This document shows, in pieces, positions 47,401 through 59,116 of a stretch of DNA of 64,000 nucleotides (its first letter is position 1; each line of letters begins with the position of its first letter). Under the pieces are notes generated by a model. That model saw only the letters and a program-made list of their open reading frames with translations, searched no databases and was not told the origin of the DNA. A program made the position numbers and the translations under genes. Source of the stretch: Combretum micranthum (taxonomy: Eukaryota > Streptophyta > Magnoliopsida > Myrtales > Combretaceae); assembly GCA_024138025.1 (NCBI GenBank), contig JAMXBD010000362.1, forward strand, positions 124,001 to 188,000. The letters are read 5' to 3'.

Positions 47401-48520
47401 AATTCCTTTCTTCATAAGTTGATGTAAGGGATGCGAAATCTCTGCAAGTGCAGGCATGAATCTCCTAATATATGAAACTTTCCCCATGAAAGTTTTCAAC
47501 TCTTTCAAAGTAGTTGGCGAGGGCATAGACAATATAGCTTGTATTTTTGCAGGATCAACATCAATTCCCTTCCTATGGACCACGAATCCAAGGAATTTTC
47601 CCGAAGCAACTCCAAAGACACATTTCAAAGGATTCATGCGAAGCTTATACAATCGACATCGTTCAAAAACCTTCCGAAGATGGACCAAGTGGTCTGGTGC
47701 ATGTTTTGATTTCACGACTATGTCGTCCACGTAATCCTCCATGAAATCATGCATCATATCGTGAAAAATGGCTGTCATTGCCCTTTGATAAGTAGCACCA
47801 GCATTCTTGAGTCCAAAGGGCATGACAGTATAATAGAAATTCCCAACGGCGTTCGAAAGGCAGTACGCTCAGCGTCTCCAATTGCCATCTTGATTTGATT
47901 ATACCCGCTGAAACCATCCATGAATGAAAATAATTCATGTCCTGCCGTGACATCCACTAAGGTGTCTATATTTGGTAAAGGGAAATCATCTTTAGGACAA
48001 GCCTTGTTCAAATCTCGAAAATCTACGCAAACCCTTATTTGGCCATTCTTTTTTCTAACAGGTACGACATTTGCGAGCCAAGTAGGGTGCTCGATTGGTT
48101 TGATAAAGCCCGCATGAAGCAACTTCTCAATTTCGTGTTTGATTTGAACCTCAACCTCAGGACGGAAAACTCGTTGTCCTTGCTTAATAGGAGTCGTGCC
48201 TGGGGCGATATTTAGTCTGTGCACTACAAGACTAGGATCTAAACCTGGCATCTCATCATATGCCCAAGCAAACACGTCCCTATATTCTCTCAACAAATCA
48301 ATGAGAAGACTTTTAACATCTTGTAACAAGCCTTTGCTGACAAAAATTGGCCGCGGCGACTCCCCTGGACGCGCTAGATCCAATTCCTCAATTTCTTCAT
48401 TCTGTGGCTTTATTTGATCTTGCATTTGTTGAGGGGCGGGTTGAATTTCTTGAATTGGTACAGGGTCTGAAGAAGAACAAACTTCCTTAGACCCTGGAAA
48501 CCGTCATAAGAGATATACTC
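47401..48520 (-). pseudogene. Tat reverse transcriptase, frameshifted
   Basis: Motifs in order on the minus strand: FIKPIEHPTWLANVVPVRKK, RVCVDFRDLNKACPKDDFPL, LFSFMDGFSGYNQIKM, FRTPLG, then in another frame MPFGLKNAGATYQRAM and the catalytic YVDDIVVKS (47733-47722), followed by CVFGV--GKFLGFVVHRKGI. Asp residues of the active site are all present (VDF-D, YVDD). A frameshift near 47850 separates the palm halves. The frame upstream can be followed to about 48520, where another frameshift separates it from the protease end. The enzyme would copy element RNA to DNA in cytoplasmic particles. Confidence 0.93.
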
Positions 48521-49130
48521 TTCGCCCATCTTCTCTAACATAACTTTCAACAGCGTCAGCTTGCTTGTTCTTCTTTTTACCTCCTCGACAACCACGCATT
48601 TTTCTCTTCTTTTGTTGGCCCTCTTGAATTTCTTCCCAAGTGGGTAATGGTACACCTGAAGCTCTAGCAATAGTGTCTCACCTTCATCAGAGTACTCATT
48701 GAAGAAGGTAGATTCAATGAAATTTGCCTCATCGTGCTCGAAAGGATTCTTTGTAGCAGGAATAAATATATCCTTCCCTTTCCAATGTCCTTTGATACAT
48801 TGATGCATCGTTGATGGCACTAAATTGTGATCGTGCAGCCATTTCCTACCTATCAAGAGATGATAGGACACAGGCGCATCAATCACGTGAAAAGTAACAC
48901 TACCACGGATAGGCCAATCTTAAGATCAACATTAACTCTTCCAATGGTCTTTGTTGTAGTATGACTAAAGCCATTAACTGAAATGGGTTGCTTCACCAAA
49001 CGACGATAGTCAATACCAGCAGCTTCAAATGTAGTCTTAGGCATGATGTTGAGAGAAGAACCAGCGTCAATGAATGTCCTCTTAACTGGATAGCCATTAA
49101 GTGTGCCCTCCACATATAATGGTCGATTGT
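48521..49130 (-). pseudogene. Tat aspartic protease, frameshifted
   Basis: The active-site motif is KRTFIDAGSSLNIMP, with D at about 49066-49068; many relatives have a D-x-G-S signature here. After a frameshift near 48890 the fold continues with SYHLLIGRKWLHDHNLVPST, the second conserved part of such proteases, and an FIPATKNPF segment. The protease normally cuts the gag-pol polyprotein. It is encoded directly after gag without a gap. Confidence 0.8.
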
Positions 49131-51122
49131 GATTTGGACCGTCTACACACATATCTGCATCAGTGAACAAGATTGCATTTTCATGCGCTCGAGCCATTCT
49201 TTTGACTGGCTGCGCTGCACTACACTCGGCATATTGTCCCTCGGAAATTTGCGCGAGCATAGTTGCTGCTGCAAGCCTTGCCTTCTCATCAAAGCCAAGT
49301 AGATCAAAGAAATTTCTAAAATTTGAAGTCTTCAAAAGCGCCGCAGCAATGGGTGCACAATCATTTTCCTCAATTACATGTTGCTTTCCTTTTGTGTTAC
49401 TTGCCTCAGTGAGTGGTGTATCACTGGCCTCGACCATGGCAGGATCATGAATAACGACGTTGACAGCACCACGCTGATTGTTATGGGTTGGAAGTGGATT
49501 GTTCCTAACATCGTTATTTTCAATAACAAGCTCTCCACTCTGCACTCTTTCGTTGAAAATTCTCTTCAAAGTAAAACAATCCCTAGTAGGATGCCCTACA
49601 ATCCTGTGGAACCTACAAAACTTGGGATCATTCCTCTCCTCTTGAGTTGGTAAACGCTCTACCCTCGGGAGCTTAAGATTTCCATCTCTCAACCATTGAT
49701 CGAGCATAGCATGCACTTTTCCCATCGAACAAGGATATGTTGGCACTTCCTTTGTTCTCTCACGTCCAGACTTTTCAACTCTTCGTTTCTTCTCATCTTT
49801 GGGATCCTCACTTTGAGTTGCATTCACAGACGGTCCTCTTTTGTTAAAATTCACGCTTCCTCCTCTCTGTCGCATGACAGAATTATTAGTCCTTCGCGCA
49901 TTCTCAACCAAAGTGGAGAATGAGGCTAAAGAGAGATTTTCCAGGTGTACCGCATATTCGGTGAACATGCCTTGGATGCAAATTTTCACCAGCTCTCTTT
50001 CGTCACATATGTCTTGGATGTCTAGTGAACGTTCCCTGAAACGCTCAATATAATCCATCAAGTCTTCCTTGGGCTTCTGGCGAATCCGTCCCATATCAGT
50101 CAAGGTCACTCGTTCCTGTGTGGAGAAGAACTTCTCTAGGAACATCTTGCACATAGTTGCCCATGAATCTACTGATCCAGGAGGAAGGTTAACGTACCAT
50201 GTGTACGCTTTCTCTGTAAGGGACTTAGAAAATTCTTCAACTTGAGATCATCATCAAATCCGTAAACCTCTAGCGTTTCAATGAACTTCAACAAATGTTC
50301 CTTGGCACTTCCTTTCTTACCATTAAATAGCATGAATTTGGGACTCACATAGTCTTGAGGATATGGCTTAGCAGCAATACGTTGATTGTATGGGAGTTTG
50401 AGATCCAATACTCCCACATCAGACTTAGCTTGTATTTCCCTCAAGTACATGTCTAGATCTTCCTTTGTGACGAAAGTAACTTTAGGAGTTGAAGTAGTAA
50501 CTTCAACTGGTGTAGCTGGAGTGACAGTCTGGAGTGGAGTTGTATTTGGTTGAGCAGCAGGTCCACCAATGACAATCTGTGGCGTAGTCTGTGAGGATGA
50601 AGATCCTCCGGGTTGAACATGTACTGTAGGCTGGGAGGTTGAGGGTCCTCCTAGCTGAATTCCAGTGTTCACTACCTGAGGTACAGGCAATTGTGTAACT
50701 ATAGGCTCCAACGGAGGGGCTTGCTCCCTAATTCCAATAGTGTCATGTTCAGGAGTAGGAAGAGGATCAACAGGTCGAGCAACTTGAGGTGCCTGAGAAG
50801 CGCGTTGTTGCGCAACAACAACAGGGTTCGACGAAGTCGCACCTTGTTGCGTAGCAGCAATAGCAGCTATTCCAGGCAGGTACTGAGCAAATATTGTCAT
50901 GAATTGTTGGAATTGTTTTGCAGACTCTTGCATTGATTGATTGACTTGCTTGGTATTTTCTTGCACAGCGCGTAAGATCGCAGCATTATCGATTTGAGCA
51001 CTAGTAGGTTGGTTCACATCCTCAAGTGCTGGCATGTCATGTTCAGTAGCCTCGGGATCAACATTAAGTTCTTGAGTTGTACCCTCAGTGGGATCGGTAG
51101 GTCTCTTCCTTGGAGGTGCCAT
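49131..51122 (-). pseudogene. Tat gag, one frameshift
   Basis: The best start is the ATG at 51122 (MAPPRKRP); an upstream in-frame ATG at 51191 would translate the primer site and LTR end and is unlikely. The N-terminal 240 residues are Gln/Pro/Thr-rich. The capsid part begins near FVTKEDLDMYLREI and YPQDYVSPKFMLFNGK. A one-base frameshift near 50225 shifts the frame; capsid resumes with KMFLEKFF and MGRIRQKPKEDLMDYIERFR. A single CX2HX5HX4C knuckle lies at 49617-49576. Gag forms the virus-like particle. The protein merges into protease at its end. Confidence 0.88.
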
Positions 51123-51144
51123 CACACAAGTGTTGATTTCCCTA

Positions 51145-51162
51145 TCCCCAGTGGAGTCGCCA
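51145..51162 (-). other. Primer binding site for an Arg tRNA
   Basis: Minus strand TGGCGACTCCACTGGGGA, 4 bp from the 5' LTR. It is complementary to the 3' end of a plant tRNA-Arg (ACG type, with acceptor stem GACTCC), which is the primer reported for the Ogre/Tat group. Confidence 0.85.
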
Positions 51163-51166
51163 AAAA

Positions 51167-51812
51167 TGTGTGGGTATGAATCCGGATGCAACGATCACGT
51201 GCGTGTCGCGTGACTATCGCGCTACGCGTGACCTAGGGAAACAACACGTGATAGGATGATCAAGAGAGAATCGTGTAGGGAGGAGGAGTAGGCAATCTCA
51301 ATAGGCTCTAACACACGTGTGACAGGTAAGGGAGCTAAATAGCATCAACCTTACTGAGTACTATGGATTCATGTATGTTCTTGAGTAAATTAAGTGTTTG
51401 ATTCACCAAGACGGAAATTCGGCAGCACGACGGCGTTTGTCCAAGATTTCACCCTCTCCAAATGAGGTAAGGACTAAGGTATTTATAGAGAATCCAGCTG
51501 TCGATGTCGTCCGTCGGATGCGACAGACGACCAACTAGGATGAGTCCTCTCATTATGGATATGGTTGTGGGCTCCCTTATGGACCCAGGCCCATTGAGGC
51601 CTTCATAGCAAGTGTGTGAGCCAATTTGAAAAGGTTGGAATTGGGCAGGCCAATTCCAACGGGCCCTACTCCAAGCCTACCATGCCAAAACTCCCATGAT
51701 CATCCCAATTGGATTGGGCCTAACTCTTTAAGCCCTGTCACATTAGCCCAAAGAGTTAAATCCAAATAATAATTAGGCTCAAGGCCTTTGTAATCAGATT
51801 TGTACATCTACA
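51167..51812 (-). repeat. 5' LTR of the Tat element (646 bp)
   Basis: Aligns with 37231-37886 from TGTGTGGG to ATCTACA, with about 50 differences, mostly transitions, and a few small indels. Confidence 0.97.
51480..51487 (-). promoter_or_regulatory. LTR promoter TATA box
   Basis: TATAAATA on the minus strand in CTCTATAAATACC, conserved in the other LTR (37545-37552). It would start element transcription about 30 bp downstream, near 51450, leaving about 280 bp of R plus U5. Confidence 0.7.
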
Positions 51813-52123
51813 ATGGTCAACCTGAAAGATATCCTGAACTGATGACACATGTAGCATATCACAAAGAGAGGCATGGGAGGAGGAACAAATGAACCCACTT
51901 TCTTGATTACGCGAGTTTAATAGAAGATAAAATTAGTATGTATGTAAATATGGTAAAGAGAAGAATAAATCGATCCAATTGTCCATGTTTCGAGCCTACT
52001 AAGCTGAATCTCCTTACGATATCCCTTATTGGACTTGGTCTTCTAAGTCTTGTCACTAGCCTAGAAGACTGACCCATGGCATTAAATTGGGTCAAAAGCC
52101 CAATTACCAAAATGGCTTCTACA
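51813..52123 (-). repeat. Relic of a related LTR next to the Tat element
   Basis: Ends TGGCTTCTACA at 52123, as the Tat LTRs end CATCTACA. The 120 bp before that resemble the end of the Tat LTR in order: ATTGGACTTGG-CTTCTAAGTC-TGTCACTAGCC against ATTGGATTGGGCCTAACTC-TGTCACATTAGCC. It is clearly diverged and lacks the other LTR end, because it abuts the Tat LTR at 51812. Confidence 0.5.
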
Positions 52124-54300
52124 GGTACAGTACTATATATGTAATGTGATATTACTATAGATTTGTTGTTACAATACTAGACATATATATTCGCAAAATT
52201 GATGCAGTATTACTACATATATAAATGATAGTATGTATGTAAATATGTTTAATTCAATACTATAGAATAAAATTGAGTATGCAATAGATAAATATAACAA
52301 ATGATCATAATTTTATCAATATTCAATATTACTTATACACTTAAAACTCTATAAAATAAAATACCATTGTAATCAATAAAGAATATTATTTTATAGACAT
52401 TATTTATTTGTTGATAGAAGAATGTTTATTAATTTACAATTTTTTTTTATAATTTTTAAACTTTTTTTTTTCAAATTTTATATATAACTTGCCAATGAAA
52501 ACTAAAAATAAATATGGAAAAAATGCATATATAGTGTACATATAAAAAATATTAAAAGTCATAACGCATAAATATAAAATAAAATAATAGATTTTATAAC
52601 ACAAAAAGCTATAAAGTTATAATAAATCTTGGAAATTAGAATGAATGTATATATAGGAAAAAGAGTTTTTAAAAGTTAATGCTTTAGAAATTAAGAGGTT
52701 ACAAAATAATAGAAGTAGTTTGAAAAAACTTTGTTATGAACTTTATATGAATTTTTTTTTGTATTTGATCAAAATAAATTATTATCTAATTGAGATTATT
52801 AATTTATCAAATATTCATTTATAGAGGTTTAACTATATGCTGTTGTAATACTATATAAATAGAATCTTATAACGTTTATATTTTCAATATAAAGTATATG
52901 ATTGTATATATTTTAATATATATACACACAGTTTTATATATTATAAAACTATAATATGATAGAAATAATTATAAACACATCTTTTTATTTTTTTTAATTT
53001 ATGAAACTTAATTGTTGTATATTATAAATACAATGTCATTATAATTTATATTAATATTTGCATGAGATTATTTACTAAATATGGGGTTTTTGTAAAGTAA
53101 CTGGGCCTTGTGTAAAATAAGCGGCTATTGTTGACTGATGACTAATAACAATTTGAGAGAAAATTTGAGAAAATATAATGTGATGTGCACCAAATTAATT
53201 GACATTTTGTTATATCACTAATGATGTTCATATTTACTATGAATGGGCAACATTAATTGTCAAAGGGTTGTGAATCACCATTTGATAATTACTATTAAAA
53301 GAAACTTTTTACTATAAGTCCGTATATTACTATAAATGGAGGAGGATATAAGAGTCTATGGTTCAAGAGTTACCATAAAACTTCCATGGAATTTCAGTTA
53401 TGCTATAATCCATTCGAGTAAAATTCAACCCCTCTCCTTTCCCGCTTCAACCCCAATGGTAACATTTTAATAGTAAATCATTACTTTTTACTAATTAATG
53501 TGTCCTATCTAAGGTAAAAAAGACAAATAAAATTAAAAACATCTCAAGGTCAATAATTAATTACTCATTTTTTTTGTCGAAATTAATTACTCATTTCATG
53601 TAAAATCTTGACATCATGGTAAAATACACTTTTAACAGTTATCATGAACAACAATGGTTGACTTATGGTAGTAAACAAGTAATTTATTGACAGCTGCTCT
53701 TGAGATTGTCACTAGTTTGATGAAGACAAGTTCACCATTGTAGTCTAAAACTCAATAGGAATTCTAGAGAAAAAAAAAAAAAAAAAAAGAGATAAGCAAT
53801 TTATTAATAGCTACCCTAAAACTATCAACATATTGGTAAAGACAAATTATGCGAAATTTGTAGACCCTCAAGTTTTTGCAAGTTTAGAGTTTGAGAAATA
53901 GAATTAAAAAATAAAAAAAAGTGTCAGTATATAATTTTTGTTGAATGCTTTGATTGCTAGATTTAAGTGTGTTGATATGTATGAAATTAAATAAATAAAA
54001 AAAAGAACTTAAAATTTCATTCAAATCATTTTAAAGTTGTCTATTAGTTTAAGTAATTTCAAAATTTCCATTAGATAAGTTTTAAAAGATCTAATAATTT
54101 AAGTAACTCACTTCAAGTGATGTATCAATTATTTTACTTTTAAACTTCTTTAGAAAATTAAATTTCAAAAAATAATTCTCTAAACTATAAGGCACTCCTA
54201 TATAGTTTTCGATAAGAGAATTTCCTTTTAAATATAATTTATAAGCCAAATTTATTTAATCTTTGTATTTATTTTCATTATAAAGTATATTGATGTTTTA
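52124..54300. other. AT-rich sequence, nothing recognised
   Basis: Long runs of A and T, including about 20 A at 53769-53788. No open frame of note and no repeat with clear ends. Confidence 0.45.
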
Positions 54301-56540
54301 ATTAAAAAATTAAGTTGATTTTGCTACACTTTTTGGCGTCAATTCCACCAAAGTTATCATGCACACACACACACACACACTACATTCCTCTTGCAAATAC
54401 CCAAAAGTCAACAACTATTATCTATTTACAAAAAACAAAATTAATCAAAGTTGGGCAAAAATTCTCTCTCTCCCTTCTTGCACCAGATGTGAACACAACA
54501 CACACACACACACATATCATTTTTCTTCTTCTTTTCTCTTTCAAAAATTCTTCAAGAGCTCAAGTAACTTCCATCTACATACTAAGCTTAGCATAAGGTA
54601 AGTTAAAGTTCTTCATTTCTTGTGACTTTTGTTGAATTTGGGGAGTTGAAGTTTATATTGTGATGGGTTTTGATGGTTGAAAGGTTGATGGTGAGTTTTA
54701 TGTTGGATATATCGAATTGAGAGAATGACATTGGTAGTTTAAGTTTAGACTTAAAGAGTTATTGCTCTTTTATTGGTTAAATGGGGTTGATGTTGTGTGT
54801 AGTTAATAGGGAGTTTGGGTTTTTGGTATAAAGGTCATGTGAAGTTGTTGGAAGGGTATATGATACATGTTGTGAGTGATGGATTGCGTTTGATGAAGTT
54901 AAATATCCAAACATGTGTTTAGAAAGTGAAATTTTCGAAGTTGGAAACTTTGGGTGTAGGGGAAGATGTGCACGGGCGTGCACGAGCTAGTACAGAAGGT
55001 GTTAGGGTTGGAATTTCGCTTCTAAACACTTTTTTTATATCTTCACGAGCATGTAGAAGCCCATGTTGAGTACTACAAGGAAGAAAAATCGATTATGGAC
55101 TTTTTTCTTGGGGTTGGCACGGCCTTAGCATGACCGTGCAGCAGGTTGTGTAGACAGGTCCATGTTTTGTAAATTAACCACAACATTTTGGTTTGAACTC
55201 GGATTGGGGTGATTGAAGAGGCTATAAAAAGCTTAAAAAGAGCTCTACAACTTTATGTTTTAATTTTTGAGAAAATCCAAAAGTATTAAGGCTTAAAATT
55301 TGATTATTTTAGATAGTATCATGCTCAAATCAAGTTAAATACCCGTTTTACTAGTTAAGTGAAGATAGTTGAGCTTAGTACTTTATAATTTCTTAAAGAT
55401 TGATGAACTAGAATTACAATAACATAAGTTTAAAATACTTAAGTGTTAATATAATTCCTACATAGACTCTTGCTGAGTAAATTTTGTTTGTTATTTTATG
55501 GGATCTTTTGACTAAGACTTGGACTTTCCAACTGATTATTACGACGATTAGCTATCATGCACGGGTGAGTAATCGGATCTTTTTACTTTAATTGTGCTTG
55601 TAATATAGAATATGAATATTTTATTAATGTAATGAAATCATCAAAATGCATGGGGAATTGGGAGCTTTGCTTCATGTATGTTCGTGAATGAGTAATAAAC
55701 ACTTATATTCAAAGTGATTACTTTATTGGTTGATAATAGGTGTGTAATTTGGATTGATGAGTGTTTAAAATTGAGATGATCTCCATATAACATGGACTAA
55801 GCATATTGGACCTTAAACTAAAACCGACATGCATTACATAACATCATAATTGCATTAGCATGGTATTACATGTCACGTGTTAATATTTTGGTTCTGTGGT
55901 AATATTTGTTGAGTCTAGTGAATCTGGTTAAGATTACCATAGGGTTGTTAGCTTCACAGGAGCCAAGCAAGTTTCAAAGGAGGTCGCTGGTGTTGAATTG
56001 GGCTATAGAATATTAATACTTAGTGGAATTTTCAAATTTTAAATGAAGTTGAGAGTATATGTTATAAATATTTATAAATAGTAAATGATTTGAAAGAGTT
56101 CTCCTTCTTTAGTTTTGGAATTTTCATGGGCATAATTACTTAATTAATCCTTTAACCTCTTGGAAGGGCGTAAATCCCCATAGGTTTGGATTCCGATTAC
56201 CCAAACCATGTTTGCTACATATGTTTAATTGATGCATTGCATATGCTTTCTAATTAACCACGATATGAGATCAATCAATTGTGTTAAGATTTTTATTACT
56301 CACTGAGCTTTTCAATGCTCATGCTCTTTTAGATTGTTGCTTCATAGGATTTTAAGCAGGATAACCGAGACCAAGGCTGGTGTGGGGGTTAGGGTAGAAA
56401 AGGATCTTATGTATTCATTTTTTTACAAGGAAGACCTTAATATGTAATAGAGATCTAGTTTGTGTTTTGTAATAGTTTAAGTTATGTTTTCTTTATTTTC
56501 TTGTAAGTTTTATATGAAAATATTTAGGTGAAGTCCTTGA
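54301..56540 (+). repeat. LTR-family fragment, plus orientation
   Basis: Its parts match other copies: 55130-55370 resembles the reverse complement of 4766-4990, and 55560-56400 resembles 7360-8200 and 21490-22350 in order and spacing. It contains two (CA)n microsatellites (54362-54380 and 54497-54513), a CT-rich stretch at 54460-54560, and a donor-like AAG|GTAAGT at 54596-54604. A candidate end is GATATAACA near 56552. I could not pair it with a start or a target-site duplication. Confidence 0.5.
54362..54513. repeat. Two (CA)n microsatellites
   Basis: About ten CA units at 54362-54380 and about nine at 54497-54513. Confidence 0.9.
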
Positions 56541-57327
56541 AGACCATGGATATAACAATAGGTACTTAATTACTACACCACACTTAGTTTTATATCATAT
56601 TTCTCTCTTTATAATATGCATATAATATATATATTTTTTTAAAAAAAAAACCTTTAAAATTTAATTTTTCCTCGATGGCCCCTGTCGACCCCACTAAATC
56701 CACCCCTGCCTTTGTTATGTTTTATTGTTGAAGTTATGTCTTGAAAAAAAAATGTCGTTATGAATTGTTTTTGGAAGTTGTGTTTAATTTCAATAATTTC
56801 TTTAATTATTTGAAAAATTGTGATTTTACAAAAGGAATAATATGTTTTATTCATTTTCCATTGAAGAGTAAATAAATTATGTCAATAGATTCTTTTATAT
56901 TTTTTTCTTGTTTCTAGATTTATTTTGTGTTTCTTTGAATCATACTATATAACAAGTAACAAGTTACTGTTTTTTTTTTCTTTTTTCTTTTTAAAATAAA
57001 TGGCTAAGATTAAATTGGTTTCAAGTCTAGATTCATGACTATATTACACGAATAAAATGTGAGTTTGCATAGAGCAAACGTATATCATATTTTGGTGATG
57101 TAATTTATTGGATTTTGTTAATGCAATTTACTCTATGTTATGAACGCAACAGAGTATGAGCCTTATGATGCAATTAAAGTGCGTGAAGATTGATGAAAGA
57201 AATGAGAGAAGATTAGAATTGGCATTGAGGAAGAGCCTTTGATGGCTTTTGTCAATGTCACGAAGCCAGTGACAACAGGCAGTGGAGTAGGTTTTCTCAA
57301 CATCAAATCATTGTGTACTTATAAAAA
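56541..57327. other. AT-rich sequence, nothing recognised
   Basis: The part at 57130-57290 is somewhat less AT-rich, but I see no supported open frame. It directly precedes the LINE target-site duplication. Confidence 0.4.
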
Positions 57328-57359
57328 TGTAATTGCAAAAAAATTGACAAAATCAATTC
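57328..57359. repeat. Candidate LINE target-site duplication, left copy
   Basis: Begins TGTAATTGCAAAAA and ends AATCAATTC; the right copy at 63222-63251 begins TGTAAATGCAAAAA and ends AATCAATGC. About 25 of 30 positions agree with small gaps. Confidence 0.5.
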
Positions 57360-57414
57360 TTTTTTTCTTTTCTTTTTTTTGGTAAGTACAAGTCCCTAAG
57401 GCCAAAGATAAACA

Positions 57415-57900
57415 CTAGATACTATTAATATTAGTAGTACCAATCAGCCTATCAGCATCTAAAAGAAAATCAAAGTAAGCAGAAGGAGTATTAAGAAATT
57501 TAACACCTAGATCCTGTTGCAATCCTAATCTTGCTAAGAAATTGGCACATGAGTTGAGATCTCTTGGGATATAATTAATCTGCACTTAACATACTGCAAA
57601 TATCAAAGTTTTGATTTTCTGAACTTGTCTGGCTTGATGAATATCTCCAATATTAGAAACTAAATCAATAGCTTCCCTTGAATCTAATTCCAGCATATCC
57701 TTCTTGAAACCTAGCTATCAGACTAATTTAAAGCAAGAATATATAGCCCATAATTCAGCATCCAAAGTGGAACATGATATAATCTTTTTCATAAAAGCAA
57801 AGATCCACTCCCCTTCAGTATCTTTCACCAGGCCTCTAGTCATAGCATTTAGATTCTCAAGAATATAAGAACCATCCACATTCAGTTTTACCCATCCATG
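57415..57900 (-). pseudogene. LINE RNase H domain relic
   Basis: Minus-strand reading gives WVKLNVDGSYI, then DAELWAIYSCFKLV, then MLELDSREAIDLV and finally RDLNSCANFLARLG, with a stop at 57415. These give D, E and D of the RNase H active site; the last motif has Asn where an Asp is usual (ADFLA type). Two stops (near LV-LGF) and one at AVC-VQI interrupt it. It is the most C-terminal domain of the element. Confidence 0.8.
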
Positions 57901-58398
57901 TTCAGCTGGCCTCCATCCTTTCTATTGATTTACATTTCTATTTTACATCAAAGCACCATTCTGATTGTAAAAAATCTTGAAATTTTCAAGTTGATCTAGA
58001 TTATTCTGATTTGAGTTTCCACCCCACTCATCCACTTCCTAGAGCAAAACATTATTTCTTCTTTTCTTTCCATAAAATCCAAACAGCAAAACCAAAAATA
58101 ATGTCCCATTCCAAATCACAAAATCTACTACCTTTCTTCCGTCTTAGATTCCATTCCATCCATTCCTTTAGATTCATTGAGAAAAAATGAGGAGCAAAAG
58201 AGTTATGTAAGAGCTGATTCCAAATAATTTAGAACATACATAGTCTTGAAGTGCATGGAGGGTGTCTTCCTCTATTTAATTGCAATGTTGAAAAATGTTG
58301 GAGGAAATGATGCCACATCTTTGACATAAATTCATTTTTGCTATTCTATTATGAGCTACCTACCATAAAAAAAATGTTCTAATCCATTGTGGACCCCT

Positions 58399-58640
58399 TC
58401 ATTTCCAAACTAGTTTCCATATTACCTCACTCTTCGAACATTGAACATCACTATTAATCAGTGCATAAGCACTTTTCAAGGAAAATTTCCCTGACTTGTT
58501 ATACATCCATAAAGGTGATTGCTTCCAACTGTAGGTGATGGATGTAAAGTTGCAACTATAAGAAGATAGATATCTTTGGGGAGGATATTTCATAGTCTAC
58601 CCCAATCCCAATGACCATTCGATCCAACAATGTAGATGGT
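58399..58640 (-). pseudogene. LINE zf-RVT segment relic
   Basis: The open piece reads SPLWMYNKSGKFSLKSAYAL followed by EVIWKLVWK, the typical W..sGkFs.ksAY and iWk..Wk pattern found between the reverse transcriptase and RNase H of plant LINEs. The Cys-rich end that normally follows is lost among stops. Confidence 0.75.
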
Positions 58641-59116
58641 AGTCTTTTCTACATTAGCCTTATCAAGAGGAATCAAAGTACGATTTTTAAGAGGTGAAAA
58701 ACCCTCAATCCAATTATTACTCAAGAATCTACAAGTTAGGCCATCCCTAATAGACCATGAAATGCCTTTTGGAAAGGAGCTTTAAATGGAGGCAATACCT
58801 CTGCAAATTACCGAATTAGATCTAGCGTTGATGCTATGGGGTCTTTCCAACCTGACTTCATATATTTGTTTACAAGGACCTTGACCCATAGATCTTCCCT
58901 TTGAGTGATTATTCCCTATGCAAGTTTCATTAGGAAACCTTCATTAACAATATAAACCTTCTTCAAACCTAATCCACCTAAGCCCTTATCTTTACAAACT
59001 TGTTCCTATGCCATAAGATGCAATCTTTTCTTCTCTACTGTTGATCCCCATATAAAGTTCCTAACTAAATGATCAATTTCATTACAAGTGGCAACTGGCA
59101 TTTTAGTTGTCTACAT

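Larger units (their letters stand above)
37231..51812 (-). mobile_element. Tat-lineage Ty3/gypsy retrotransposon carrying an antisense PMD gene
   Basis: A 14.6-kb element read on the minus strand. Order in element direction: 5' LTR (51167-51812), Arg-tRNA primer site, gag, protease, reverse transcriptase, RNase H, second RNase H, integrase, a long 3' region of nearly 7 kb, polypurine tract, 3' LTR (37231-37886). The second RNase H between the first one and integrase, and the Arg-tRNA primer site, are marks of the Tat lineage of plants. The 3' region carries a plus-strand PMD gene, as described for extra ORFs in some Tat elements. Gag-pol has at least seven small frameshifts and cannot be autonomous. 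The LTRs differ at about 50 positions in 650 by hand alignment (about 8%). The flanking 5 bp (CTAAT and ATGGT) do not match. Confidence 0.95.

Noticed and set aside
49163..51179. Several plus-strand open frames across gag
   Set aside because: They are antisense shadows of the minus-strand gag reading frame, which has clear family motifs.
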